Source of the DNA: Cryptomeria japonica
Taxonomy: Eukaryota; Streptophyta; Pinopsida; Cupressales; Cupressaceae
DNA length: 64,000 nucleotides
Direction of reading: 5' to 3'
Assembly (NCBI RefSeq): GCF_030272615.1
Contig: NC_081412.1
Coordinates: forward strand, 19,879,932 to 19,943,931
The notes beneath the pieces were generated by a model. That model ran no database searches. It had not been told where the DNA came from and saw only the letters and a list, made by a program, of their open reading frames with translations. Positions 46,578-62,783 of this stretch are shown here, piece after piece (within the stretch, counting starts at the first letter, position 1; every line of letters starts with the position of its first letter). The translations under genes and the position numbers were made by a program.

Positions 46578-47732
46578 ATTTCATTATTTATAATTTAAAT
46601 ATCTAGAATTTTTTTTATTTTTTTATAATTATATATTAAAAATTTATTATGTTGTAAGAAAATAAAATTTTGTTATGTTTAGTGTGAGTTTGTGTGGGTT
46701 AATGTATTTTGATATTAGGTATTGAAGTATAGAAAGTAAATATAATAATTAGAGTATTTAGCTCTATGACCATAAAAATAATGATTTTAATGTGGGTTTT
46801 GAATTTTAAGCATCTCTAACTTAGAAATGTTATCTTTTTGTCAATTTCATAGATTAGGATCTTTCCAAACATGTGGATTTATCCTCCACATGTGAATTTG
46901 ATCCCTTACTTAGTGTGCATATCTACTCTAGAACTCTCCTAATTGGCCAAGTTGTCTACTTTACTCTTTTTATGATATATGAGACTAATAGTCTTTAGAA
47001 ATTTCTTATAAGCATTATTATATCACAAGGAGACATGTTCATCAAGGTCAACCTTAGAGATGTGTGTTTATGGTCAGCTTTAGACATGAGGAATGTATCT
47101 TGGAATGATGCATGCATAGATACTCCTTTTAATTCACTAAGTTGAAATGTTCCACTATCAGTTGCTCCATAAATACTTGTATAATGAGAGAGGATGTGAG
47201 AGAAATGGGAGTTGATATATGGATGCAAATGAATAATTTTTAAAACAAGCCTTTGGAATCATTTAATCATACATTTACACATTTTTCTAGTCAACTCACA
47301 ACTAATAAAATTGTAGGAGCTAGCTGCAATTTTATTTAAATTTTAAAATTATGAGGATAATTATGTGGTAATGAGGTCAATCTCATGTCCACATAAGTGA
47401 TCTAGGATATGAATGTTAAATAATCTAAACTAGGTAGAGAATGAATGTATCGGTATATGGGTTGCAATAAATAAAGGTTGTATTGAAAGATGTGTAGACC
47501 TATGGATAAGGGGTGGATAAACATATAGGGATATGTGTCTATAGGAAGAGGTAAAAGCTTTGGAAATAAAACAAGATTCACAAAATATTATGCTATTTGT
47601 CAATACATATATGCACATCTGTATTAAGAAATTCTCTCAATATGGGCACAAAACTAAATGGAAAAAGACACATGCATGCTAATTTCACCATTACATTTTG
47701 TAATACTTTTAAGTACATATGAATTAAAAAAT
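46578..47732. other. AT-rich spacer
   Basis: No gene, RNA or repeat recognised. The sequence resumes after Copia-2 at 52730; with the insertion and one GATCA removed it reads AATGATCATGTATC. Confidence 0.7.
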
Positions 47733-47737
47733 GATCA

Positions 47738-48211
47738 TGTTGAAATGTGGCGATTGATCAACAAAGTACTGTACAGTCAGCACATATCCTTGGTGGGGTC
47801 CAGGGTTGGGCCGGGCCCCAGGCTGGGGTTTGGGGGCGGCAGCCCCCAAAGCGCACGAAGCCCACTACGGGGGTTCGGGGGCGGTAGCCCCCAAGAAATT
47901 TTTTTTTGCCATTTTTGTTGATGAAAACCGACATTGTAATAAAACCCTAAAAAGGCCGACTTTGTTTGTTGCCCTAAAAATGCATGCTATAAGCGGCTGG
48001 GATGCTTAAGGCATTGTAATGTTGATGTACTATTTTTGCTGGATAATAAGAAAGATTGGACGACTGTGTATGGTTGACGTAACCCATTTTGGGTGAACCA
48101 CGTTAAATCTATGTGTTATCTGTGTCCTATTTTATTCCTTTATCTTTTGTATTTAAATCTACATATAATTGTTAGTTCATATTTGCTTCGGATCTGCTTG
48201 AAACCCTAACA
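47738..48211 (+). repeat. Copia-2 5' LTR
   Basis: 474 bp. It has a GC-rich block (47797-47895) with the perfect inverted repeat TTTGGGGGC/GCCCCCAAA (47829-47850) and a second similar hairpin (about 47875-47893). The 3' LTR has only one degraded copy. Confidence 0.92.
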
Positions 48212-48213
48212 AT

Positions 48214-48229
48214 TGGTATTAGAGCGAGG
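48214..48229 (+). promoter_or_regulatory. Copia-2 primer-binding site
   Basis: TGGTATTAGAGCGAGG, two bases after the LTR; one C-to-T change from the initiator-Met complement TGGTATCAGAGC. Confidence 0.85.
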
Positions 48230-48271
48230 TTTTCTGTAAATTGGCAAGACTTTCAGATTTGAGTGGGAGCA

Positions 48272-49160
48272 ATGGAGGATTCCAAATTCAAGGTCGAAAA
48301 GTTTAATGGTTAGAATTATCAGTTATGGAAAATGCAGATGGAGGATTACCTATATCAAAAGGATTTGTGGTGGTTATTAGAAGGAAAGACAAAGAAAGCG
48401 ACCACAATGTCAGATGAAGAATGGGACATTTTAGATAGAAAGGCACTAGGATCCATTTGATTGTGCCTTGCACCATCTGTAGCTTTCAATATAACAGAAG
48501 CAAAAACGACTGTAGATTTGATGGCGACATTGGCTAAGCTGTATGAGAAACCCTCGGCTTCGAATAAGGTATTTCTTATGAAGCATTTGTTTAATTTGAA
48601 AATGAGTGAGGGAGGATCTGTAGCGGAGCACTTAAATGAATTTAATACAATTACTAGTCAATTGTCTTCGGTAAAAATTACTTTTGCAGAAGAGGTTAGG
48701 GCTCTCTTGATTTTATGTTCTTTGCTAGAAAGCTGGAATAGCTTGGTTATGGCTGTAAGTAACTCTGTCTTTGGAAAAAATACTTTGGTATTTGATAATA
48801 TTGTTGGTGTTATCCTAAGCGAGGAAATGTGAAGGAAAAGCACAGGTGAGACTCCAACATCATCAAGTAGTGTTTTGAATGTGGAGAACAGAGGAAGATC
48901 AAAGGAAAGAGGAAAAGGCCCTTGGAATGAGAAGTCACGAGGGAAGTCAAAGAAAGGACGCTCTAAATCTAGAGGAAAGAAAGATTGTTGGTACTGCGGA
49001 AAGCCTAGTCATCTAAAGAAAGACTGTTGGTCTTAGAAAAACAAAGAAGGAGACAAAAATGAAAATGACAGTAAGGAAGCTAATATTGCAAGTAATACTT
49101 TACAAGATGCATTAATCTTATGTCTCAATAATGTTAATGATTCTTGGGTAATAGATTTCG
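48272..49160 (+). pseudogene. Copia-2 gag, with in-frame stops
   Basis: Starts MEDSKFKVEKFNG, then TAG (48311) and NYQLWKMQMEDYL; UBN2-type gag follows (KLYEKPSASNKVFLMKHLFN, LNEFNTITSQLSSV). TGA at 48458 and 48830. A CCHC knuckle CWYCGKPSHLKKDC is at about 48988-49029, followed by TAG 49034. The 48461-48832 part is open. All stops lie in one frame. Gag would form the particle and bind RNA. Confidence 0.85.
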
Positions 49161-52100
49161 GGGCTTCATTTCATGCTACACCCCATAGAAAATATTTTCT
49201 AGATTATGTTCAAGGTGATTTGGATAGGTATATTTGGGTGATGATGATCCCTGTCAAATTGTTGGAAAAGGAAAGATAAAGATCAAGTTGCAAAATGGTA
49301 ATGACTGGTTTCTGCAGGAGCTAAGACATGTTCCTAACTTAAGAAGAAATTTAATTTCTAGAGGGCAACTAGGTAGTGAAGGTTGCATAGTTACCTTCTC
49401 AAACAGTATCTGGAAGGTCAGTAAAGGATCATTAGTAGTAGCTAAAGGTGCAAAGGTAGGCACATTATATCTGTGTACTGGTAACACTTACTCTACCTTA
49501 GCTGCTACAGATAAAGTTACTACAGGGACAACAACAATAGATGTTGCAAGAACAAATTTGATAATGTGGCACCATAGGCTTGGACACATGAGTGAGAAAG
49601 GGATGAACATCCTTCACTCCAAAAATTTATTGCCAGGACTAAAGAAGATTGATTTAGAGTTTTGTGAAAACTGTGTTTATGGTAAACATAAAAGAGTCAG
49701 ATTTCTCAAGGTTGGGAAAGAGAAGAATAGTGAGAAGTTAGAGCTTGTGCATTCAGATGCATGGGGACCGACTCAGGTATCACCTCTTGGTGGCTCTTGT
49801 TATTATGTTATTTTTATTGATGACTCAACCAGAAAAACATGGGTATACTTCCTAAAACAAAAATCATATGTTTTTTAAACTTTTAAGAAATAGAAAGCTT
49901 TGGTTGAGAATGAGACAGGAGAAAGGTTGAAGTATCTCAGATCGGATAATGGAGGTGTGCATTGCAGCAAGGAATTTGAAGATTACTACTCCTTAAATGG
50001 GATTAGGAAGCAGAAGACAGTTCCAGGAACTCCACAAGAAAATGGTGTGTCAAAGAGAATGAATAGGACTATCATGGAACGCGCGAGGAGAATGAGATTG
50101 CATGCTGGATTGCCCTTACATTTTTGGGCAAATGCTATACATAGTGTTGTCTATTTGATAAATAGAGGACCTTCAACCCCTTTGGATGGTATTCCAGAGG
50201 AGGCATGGACTGGTAAAAAGGTAAATTATTCTTTTCTGAAAACCTTTGGTTGTGAAGCTTTTGTCCATGTTGATAAAGAAAATAGAACCAAGCTTGATGC
50301 TAAATCTCAGAAATGTACCTTCATTGGATATGGGATAGATGAAAATGGGTATCGGTTATGGGATTTTGAAAATAAGAAAATAACTAGAAGTAGCGATGTT
50401 ATATTCAATGAGAAGGTTATGTATAAAGAACAGATGCAGGAAAAGAAGCATGAACAGGACAAGCAAGAATATGTGGTGTTGGATGAGATTCCTAAAAATG
50501 AAATGCCACAAGTACCTAATGCTCAGCAACAACAGAACGTCCCACAAACTCTTGCAAGTGTTAGATGTTCTACGAGGTCAAGTAGGCCCCCTGAAAGATT
50601 TTCTCCTTCTTTGTATTCTATATTATTAATTGATTCTGGTGAACCAGAAGAATATGAAGAAGCAATGCAGGTGGATGCCAAACAACAGTGGGAGCTAGGC
50701 ATGAAAGAGGAGATGGACTCCTTGATGAAAAATAAGACTTGGGACTTAGGCCCTTTACCTGTAGAAAAAAGAGCCTTGCCTAACAAATGGGTTTATCGGC
50801 TAAAGGAGGGGGAAGGAGGTCAGAAAAGATATAAGGCCAGACTTGTGGTAAAAGGTTTTGCATAGAAAAAGGGTATAGATTATGATGAAATATTTTCTCC
50901 AGTTGTAAAAATGACTTCAATTAGAATTGTACTTAGTCTTGTGGCTGCAGATGATTTACATCTTGAACAATTAGATGTGAAAACAACTTTTCTCAATGGA
51001 GATTTGGAGGAGGAAATTTACATGTTGCAACCATAGGGATATGAGGTCAAAGGTAAGGAGAACTTGGTGTACAGGTTGAAGAAAAGTTTGTATGGCCTAA
51101 AGCAAGCACCCCGATAATGGTATTTAAAATTTGATAGCTTCATGGCTGAACATGGTTATCATAGATGTCATTCTAATCATTGTGTATATTTTAAGAGATT
51201 GGATAATGGTAGTTATATTATCCTGTTGCTTTATGTTGATGACATGCTTGTTGCTGGGTCTAACATAGAACACATAAATGATCTTAAACATAAATTTGCC
51301 AGGTCATTTGCTATGAAGGATTTGGGTGCAGCTAAGCAAATTCTAGGTATGAGGATTACACGGGACAGAAAAAATGGAACCTTGAATTTGTCCCAAAGTG
51401 AGTATATAAAGAAGGTGTTGAAAATATTTAACATGCAGGATGCAACAACAGTTAGTACACCTTTGGCTAGTCATTTCAAGTTGACTAAGGAGATGTGCCC
51501 AAAGGCACAGGAAGAGGTAAAGAAAATGTCTAACATCCCATATTCATCAGCTGTTGGTAGTCTGATGTATGCAATGGTATGCACAAGGCCAGATATTGCA
51601 CATGCAGTGGGAGTTGTGAGCAGGTTTATGAGTAATCCGGGTATGGAACATTGGAATGCTGTGAAATGGATCCTTCAATATTTGAAAGGAACCACTACAA
51701 AGGCATTATGTTTCAAAGGATCTAATGCTGCTCTGAGTGGATTTGTTGACTCTGATCTAGCAGGTGATATTGATTCACGGAGGAGCACTACAGGGTATGT
51801 TTTTACTATAGGGGGAACCGCAGTCAGTTGGATTTCTAGGCTGCAAAAGGTTGTTGCACTTTCAACCATTGAAGTTGAGTATGTTGCTTCTACAGAAGCC
51901 AACAAGGAGATGATTTGGTTACAATGTTTTCTGGAGGAATTGGGTTAGACACAGGAGGATCGCCCATTGTATACTGATAGCCAGAGTGCCATTCATATTG
52001 TGAAGAACTCTACTTTTCATTCAAGGACAAAGCACATTTAGCTCAAGTACCACTTCATCCGGACTATTTTGAAGGAGGGTCAGTTACGGCTTGAGAAGAT

Positions 52101-52194
52101 TCACACAAGTGAGAATCCTGCCAATATGTTCACGAAGGCAGTTCCATAGGAGAAGATGATTTCTTCATCAGTTTCTGTTGGTCTTCTTGATTGA
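49140..52194 (+). pseudogene. Copia-2 pol: protease, integrase, reverse transcriptase, RNase H
   Basis: Protease reads SWVIDFGASFHAT, with DFG where DSG is expected. After a frameshift near 49228 everything is in one frame. Pre-integrase: MWHHRLGHMSEKGM with CENCVYGKHK. Integrase core: LVHSDAWGP, YLRSDNGG, PQENGVSKRMN. Reverse transcriptase: VYRLKEGEGGQKRYKARLV, LYGLKQAP, LLYVDDMLVAG (catalytic YVDD intact). RNase H: FVDSDLAGDIDSRRSTTG, LSTIEVEYVA, SRTKHI. Stops: 49876 TAA, 49891 TAG, 50863 TAG, 51034 TAG, 51115 TAA, 51946 TAG, 52039 TAG, 52147 TAG. Long open pieces are 49234-49878, 49900-50865 and 51142-51948. Confidence 0.9.
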
Positions 52195-52291
52195 TAATTG
52201 TGGAATTTATACCAGTCAAGTCCTAGTGTTTTATCTAGTAGATGTTGCATGTACAGTGGTGTCGTGTAGTATCAGTCTCCAAGTGGGAGAT

Positions 52292-52724
52292 TGTTGAAAT
52301 GTGGCGATTGATCAACAAAGTACTGTACACTCAGCACGTATCCTTGGTGGGGTCTGGGGCCAGGCCGGGCCCTGAGCGGGGGTTTGGGGGCAGGCGGTAG
52401 CCCTTGAGAAATTTTTTTTTCTATTTTTTGTTGATGAAAACTGACATTGTATTAAAACCCTAAAAAGGCTGACTTTTTTTGTTGCCCTAAAAATGCATGT
52501 TATAAGCGGCTGGGATGCTTAAGGCATTGTAATGTTGATGTACTATTTTTGCTGGATAATAAGAAAGATTGGATGGCTATGTATGGTGGACGTAACCCAT
52601 TATGGGTGAACCACGTTAAATCTCTGTGTTATCTGTGTCCTATTTTATTCCTTTATCTTTTGTATTTAAATCTGCATATAATTGTTAGTTCATATTTGCT
52701 TCGGATCTGCTTGAAACCCTAACA
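52292..52724 (+). repeat. Copia-2 3' LTR
   Basis: 433 bp, preceded by the purine tract AAGTGGGAGA (52281-52290). About 40 bp shorter than the 5' LTR, the difference lying in the GC-rich hairpin block. Confidence 0.92.
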
Positions 52725-52729
52725 GATCA

Positions 52730-55514
52730 TGTATCTCAAAAGAAATAGTACTTACAAACATGAATTTGAAGTACATATTAAAACATAAAAAGATATCATA
52801 GAGATCCATATAAAGAAATCAATCGAGTATGGAATATGATCATGTAGGTTTGTCCTTTAGAATACATTCTCCACAATAACATACAAAATAGAGGGAAAAT
52901 ATGTCATGTATAGCTTATGTCTAATAAATAGAAGCTAGGTACAAAACACAAGTTTTAACCATCTAGAAAATATTAAAAATAAGGAAATGAGTAAATTTAA
53001 ATAATTTCAAATGTTTGGAAAGTAACTTGATGTTATTTTTGGCTATTTGGCCATAGGAAGACAAGGTGTATGGTATGCCGACATGTCATGTGATGATAAT
53101 ATATCATGTCATAGCAATAAGTATTTACATGTAGCATGTGTTCACTACCTCAAAGCTTAATATAATAATTAGGTACCAATATATACCCCCATAATTTGGT
53201 TGCATCTATAGGAGGCAAGGAATCAAAGGAGAAGGAGACATAATACATCAAATGTAAATGTAAAAATAAGATTTATAAGCATGTAAGAAATGTGTGAATC
53301 ATGTAAAGTGATAATTATATAAATACATTACATAATAATCAAGTTGAACATGTAAAATAATAAAGTACATGTGGTAGACACATGCAGGCTAGAGATGAAT
53401 CTCCAAGTTGAATTGTGTCCCAATATGGGCATTCTGAAATGGTGTTGTGGACCTTAGTGGCTAGGAAGAGTAGTAGAAGTGTATTGGGTTATAGAAAAGG
53501 CATGTGCCCCCAATGTGGAAAGGTGATCACATGATGGTAAGGCAATAGGTCCTAGTGGTAACATGATTGTAGATGGGAAAAATCTGAAATGGGAGAGGAA
53601 TAGATTTATTTGAATGTAACATGGTATATGAGGAGGGAAGACATGATGCCCTGTAATCCAAATTATGTCAATGAAAGTATGGTATGAAGGTGGGAAATCA
53701 TGATGTCTAAATGTAATTTAATTAATTTTTCCTTCCATGCATTAGATATTTAAGCTAGCTAAGTGAGAAAAAAATTACTATATTAAAAGCTACCTCCCAT
53801 TGACCTCATTATTTGAATTTTTTTAGTAATTAAAATATTCATTTTATTTATTTAGAAACATAAACTAAATAAGAGTTCAACATTTTATTAGTTCATATAA
53901 TTTAAAAATTTAAAATACAATGTGACTTTTAGACATTTTGATTTGAAATTTTTTATTTGTAGTAGCCCCTTCATAAAAGTGAGACGCAATTTTGAACTTT
54001 CACCTTGGCTTGGTGAATGACATTCTAGAACTTTATTTCTACTTGAGACATATTGACCTCCATAAGCATTACAACTCATGGAGATATAATCACTAGTTAA
54101 CTTTGACCATAAATAATCTTGATCTAGTGCAACCGAGTATTATAACTGCTTTATTTAAATAAAATTAATATTTTACCTTATTACATAGTATTTTTGTTTA
54201 ATTTATTATTTTGTACAATTTTAATGTGGGACATGCTTATGTAGCTATTATAGATAAAGATAAGAAATAATAAATAGATTATTACTTGTTTTGTTGAGCA
54301 AAAAAAATGACAACTTCTATCATAAATGGAGAAGATATTAAGTATCATATGGGATCTATGGTTGTTACTAAAACATATTTTATAAGGTAACCAATAAAAA
54401 AAATTATTTGTCTTTGTTCAAGGATTTTGATACACATGGGATAATTTTCATTACTATAACCTTTTTGTTGCATTAAATGTTAGCTGATCAAGTGTGATGG
54501 TAGATCATTAAATAAAATCTTATGAAAAAATTGTAAGTTTTTTCATGAAACAACATTTGAAAAAGAGTAGAGTGGATTAGCATGGATCATTGGATTGAAT
54601 TTGCAGAATAGTACACAAGTTATGTCCACATGGCCTAGGTCTGTATCTCCAATTTTAAATTTTATATGGCGAGAACATTTTAGATGGGGGATGGTACCCC
54701 TTGAATTTGTACTTGATTTCTCTTTTGGTGAGATCTACTAGCATTATACTACAAAATTGACACAATTTAAGAATTAGGGAGCATCAAACACATTAAAATG
54801 ATAAGTACATCGTATGATCAATCATTAGAATCGACACAAGGCCAAAATTTTATCGCCACTTAACTATTAACATTTGGAAATCAATCTTTCTCTATAAAAT
54901 CAATCATGTTCCAGTAGGTTTAACACCCTAAAATGTTTCTAGGTAGCATTTTTTAGGCTTCATGTATTGAGAAAAACTAGTAACATCTACCCAAAGGACA
55001 CATAAAACCTGATATTGTGTAGGGTGTAAAGTGTACACTGTCAAAGATTGGGAATTAGGCATAGCTTATAACTTATACCCAGATTGACAAACCTCCCAAA
55101 TGAATATTGATGACTTGATCCCACTTGTGAAATAAAGGGTAAAGTGTCAAGGATTAGATGTGTACATTTTGTATGACACCAACCAAAAAGGTGACACTAT
55201 CAAGGCAAAACTTTCACAACTTAAATAGATTAAGAATGTAACTTGGAAACTATTGGAGCTCAGGAGTTAGATAAACCTCCTTCCCTACGAGGTTAGAAAA
55301 AGAAGCCAAGGGAAAACCTACCTAATCGAGGATCAAGAATAAAATATACCATCTACAAAAAGCTCACCAAGGAATACTCAATAAGAGAGGTTTGATCAAC
55401 AACCTTCAAAGGACTTAGTGCATGCAATATGAGAGAGATTGATGATTGGAGAAATCCTATGCACTATACCAATAGATGGTATTTATGAGACATCATGTCA
55501 TCATATAAAAAATA
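52730..55514. other. AT-rich spacer
   Basis: No gene, RNA or recognised element. Only short chance frames. Confidence 0.65.
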
Positions 55515-58800
<3,286 letters not shown>

Positions 58801-58810
58801 TCCATCATGA

Positions 58811-59661
58811 CATGGCCCTTGAGAGGGCATGTGTCAAAGAGATGCCCTCTCATGCTTCTCAAAATTTTGTATTCTGTACCACCCTGATGTTTTTGTGAAC
58901 GTTGTGAGAAAGAAGAGGGCCATTGAAAAGCCTTAAAAACCGTTTTTAATCTTAGAAAAGAAAGAACAATTCTGAATCTGTCCAAAATGGAGGGCGCACC
59001 CATAATGATCTCCTCATCCCGTACGTCCCATGCTTCACGAGAGTTTCATATCAGAATTGATTGATATTATTTTGAGAGCGCTAATGTCAGTTCAACTTGT
59101 TAATCCCTTTAATCATTAAGATATTAAGCGTATCAAAATATTGCATTATCAGGCTTGGTCTCATAAAGAGAAAGCAATACGGGTCGATGAGCTCAAAAGT
59201 ATTTTGGGATATTCAGAAAACAGTCTCTGTTTCCTAGTTGCCTGTCAATGGGAGCGTAAAATGATCGATCATGACATTTTTAACACCTTGTTTTAGATTG
59301 AAAATACTTCTCATTTCATCAGCCTTTTGAATTTTTTACTACTTTCTCACTCTGTTCAAGAAATCTGTCAACATGCAATGCTTCAAAGCATCACTTCGTT
59401 TGGATAATATTCCATTAGAGTTGGGAAAAGAAAAGATCGCTTGTTCTTGTACATCCATTAAATTTTACCTTTGTTTGGATTCCTTACACAGCAAATCAGA
59501 AAGAAGAAACTGACATTCAGGTCACGAGTAACAAGTAATTCTTATCGTATGTGAGCTTTTAGTTTTTTGATTTTTTTTGACTTTCTCGTGAGCTATACAG
59601 GATTGATTGTATATATAACTTAATTTTAAATTTTCTAGTAAAGACCACCACCCATTTAGAG
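58811..59661. other. Unclassified sequence of more balanced composition
   Basis: A 75-codon minus-strand frame (59003-58776) beginning MGAPSILDRFRIVLSF has no recognised domain. The composition is less AT-rich than the neighbours, possibly low-copy DNA. Confidence 0.4.
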
Positions 59662-59779
59662 TTTTACTTTATCAGGTCTGTGGAGAAGTGATTGTTGCCT
59701 GTGGCTTTTTTCAATTGGTTTTTTACTTTATCAGGTCTGTGGAGAAGTGATTGTTGTCTGTGGCTTTTTTTAATTGGTT
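59662..59779 (+). repeat. 59-bp tandem duplication
   Basis: TTTTACTTTATCAGGTCTGT begins at 59662 and again at 59721. The two units differ at about three bases. Confidence 0.9.
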
Positions 59780-62240
59780 TAATGGTTAAAAACATTTTTT
59801 ACAGTTTAAAATATTATAATTGTTTAGTAACTTTATCTAGAATGAAGTGATTGGTAAAATAAGAAATCTACTTTATTTTGAAAGTAAATTTAAATATATA
59901 AAAATAATTAGAATGAATTAAAAAATTGAGAGGATAGACATTCTATAAAGTAATTTTTTTTTTTTTAGAAAATTTAAACTATTATTATTTAGCTTCCTAC
60001 AACATGAATTTTGTAATTGCAAAGAAAGAATATATGAATGCATATAGATTAATTTAGATTATAGAATTGGTATATAAAGTAAGTAATAAATCTTATTTAA
60101 GAAATTAAATGTTAATAAAAAAAATAAATTTGTTTTTGAGTTGAGTATGGAATGTGAATAGAGATAATTTATAGAATCAATTTGTTATTGTATAGAAAAT
60201 TAATGACTTTGATGTGTTGATTCTTGTGATCTTTATACAAATTTGAGATTTTATAAAGATTAATTCCATAGTTTGAAATCAATCTTATAAAATCATCAAA
60301 CACTTATTTGATCTCTAATGCATGACCTTAACTTAAGTAAATAAAAACTATTGTGGTTTAGTTTGTTATGATCATTTCTCTTCTTTAATATGTAAGGACT
60401 ACAATATCTTGAAATACTTTAGAGAGATTGTTGGATTGTGAGATTTCATGCTCTCCTAAGTCAACACCCTAGAATGACCAACTTAAAGGCTTTGAGTGAA
60501 TGCTGGAAGATAGATAGACAATGTGCAAGTGATCTAGATGCAAATTTTTTATCTAAGTATTTTTATAGTGCTTCAAATATAGGTTCTCCTATAAATGTTA
60601 CATGTACGTGCTTTAGAATTTTTTTAATCAAATGAATGTTTTTAAATAGTAAGACACAATGGATCATTGTACAAGAGGGTGGATGTTAACAATTTGAATT
60701 GAAAATTTTAGTAGATCCATGCCAAGTGGATCTCAAGATTAACTAGAACTAAATAAAGAGGGAATCTAGAAGTAGAGATAAGATCTATGGAAATAAAGGC
60801 TAACAATAAAGTAAATGTGTGGTATATATATAAATAAGGTTCAAATATCATCAAGTTTAAGGAAATGTAGAAAATGAGAGTAATTGAAGATTGATAAAGA
60901 TCTAAGAAGAAACTAAACTTAATATATATATCTAGATTTGATATTTTTGTAATTAAATTGAAAAATAAATAAAGATTGGTAGGAATATGTTAAATTAACC
61001 ATTACAAATACATTTATTTGTATGAAAAATACATATTTCACTATTAAATAACTATAGAAATTTATAATTTTAATCATTTTATTAAATAAAATTTACATAT
61101 TTTTTAATAATTATTTTTCTAAAATAATTTTAAAAAGGTGTAAAGACATATCTATACATATTACTATCAAATGAAATTGTATTGCCAAATTTATTCGTGA
61201 TCACTATTATATAATATTTTAAAAATATAATTTTATTTATAAATTAGTGTTAATATTATTTGTAAAAAATAAACATTACATTTATTATCCTATAAAAATG
61301 TAATTTAAAATATGTCACTTTCATATTAAATTCTTTTAGATTCCATTCCTACATACATATTAATAATATCAATTAAACTTGTTAAAATTGATAATAAAAA
61401 ATATGAGTAATTGACATGATAAATTTATCTTCAAGATTGTATTACTTACATTGGTCTTCATTTTTTCATCTTCTTTTATATTATAGTTAATTAGGAAGCT
61501 AACATTAATTTGTGATTTAAAAAAATATAATCTTTAATAAATTTTCAATGATTATTTTTCATTAAATTTATTCTTCAATTATCTTTATTAAGATTGCATT
61601 ATTATTATGTTGTTTACATATTGTAAATACTACTAAAATACCTATCTTAATTTATTTCCTATATACATTATTATTTTATAGTTTTTTATGAGAGTAAGAA
61701 AAAAAATATGATAAAGGAGTTATTCACAAATCTTTTTTTGTTGGGATCATTTTAATTATGATCACTTTTATTTTATTTTTAGACTTTATATCAATTTTTG
61801 AAAATATTATCTATTTTTAACCATATTTTGATACAATTTTAATATAAAAATCACTCACTAAACAATAATTTAAAAAAAAATCATTAGAATTGATATTAAT
61901 TTAAAAAAATTAGAAAACTAAATCAATATAAGAAATTCCAATTTTTAATTGAACTGACTAAGTTCTTTCAGCTTTGACATTTAAGTTACATTCTTTTTCA
62001 AGCAAATTTACCAAAATTACAAAAACTCAAATATAAATTTCTATACTTAGTTATGTGTCCATTAAGAGGCATAGCTTAGATTGCTCATACTTATGGATTT
62101 ACATGAATGCAGGAGTTCACAGGTTAATGTGTACGTTTTTAGATGCAAATTACTTTTTAAACACGAGCAGGAAATTTTTAATAATAACTACAAAACATAA
62201 AAGTTGAGAGTGTGACGAAGCAGAATCCTTTTAAGAAAAA
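59780..62240. other. Very AT-rich spacer
   Basis: Mostly A and T, with long homopolymer runs and no gene-like frame. Could serve as spacer or matrix-attachment DNA; nothing specific is seen. Confidence 0.7.
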
Positions 62241-62386
62241 GGCATGGCAAGTCAAGTCACAATACAGCAGTCGAATCCAATGAAACGTACACCACAGCGA
62301 ATCTCGTGACTACTTCCACCTTTTCAAGACCACAGAAAACCTGGCGACTATATTTAGACTCCCTTTCCCTTAGATGATTATAATGT

Positions 62387-62783
62387 ATGACCAAAATGAA
62401 GGATAAAATTATCAGAGCCTTGCGAAACGGAAGCAAAAAGGATTTTGTATACAAGAGGATTATCACCCGCCGTATTCTCAAACGAAGAAGAGAGAGGAAA
62501 TTGAACTCGCTGTATGCAAGGCTCAGAGCCCTTCTGCCAAAATCTATCAAGGTAACTTCAAAGTCTATTATTAATGTTTCTGGGATATAACTGTATATCG
62601 TTTATATTTTTTTTATATTGAATGAGCAACATAATATACTATTCTGTAACAGATTCTTGGTCTTTTGATTTATATCTATGGTTTGTATAGGTGACAAAGG
62701 ATGCTGCAAAATCTGAAAGTTTTTCTGATCATGAAAGCTGCAGCTCATCTTTAGTGGTTGATCTTTCAAGAAGGGATGTATAG
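62387..62783 (+). CDS. Possible bHLH-like transcription factor exons (atypical, partial)
   Basis: Exon 1 (62387-62551) encodes about 55 residues ending RRILKRRRERKLNSLYARLR and ALLPKSIK, which matches the basic region and first helix of plant bHLH factors. A GTAACT donor at 62552 and a TATAG acceptor ending 62690 are in phase 0. Exon 2 gives VTKDAAKSESFSDHESCSSS and LVVDLSRRDV, then TAG at 62781, unless the donor GTATAG at 62778 is used. The His and Glu that read the E-box in typical members appear as Arg and Lys, so it may not bind DNA in the usual way. No second helix was found; it could be an atypical or dying gene. TATATTTA at about 62349 could be its TATA box. Confidence 0.45.

Larger units (their letters stand above)
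47738..52724 (+). mobile_element. Copia-2: complete Ty1/copia retrotransposon, inactivated mainly by point stops
   Basis: 4987 bp, LTRs TGTTGAAATG...CCCTAACA, perfect GATCA duplications at 47733-47737 and 52725-52729. PBS, gag-pol and polypurine tract are in place. One frameshift (about 49228) and about a dozen stop codons are the only coding lesions seen, so all domains are still readable. It is structurally the best-preserved autonomous-type element in the window. Confidence 0.95.

Noticed and set aside
60700-61900. Organelle DNA insertion
   Set aside because: Very AT-rich but with no chloroplast or mitochondrial gene sequence recognised.
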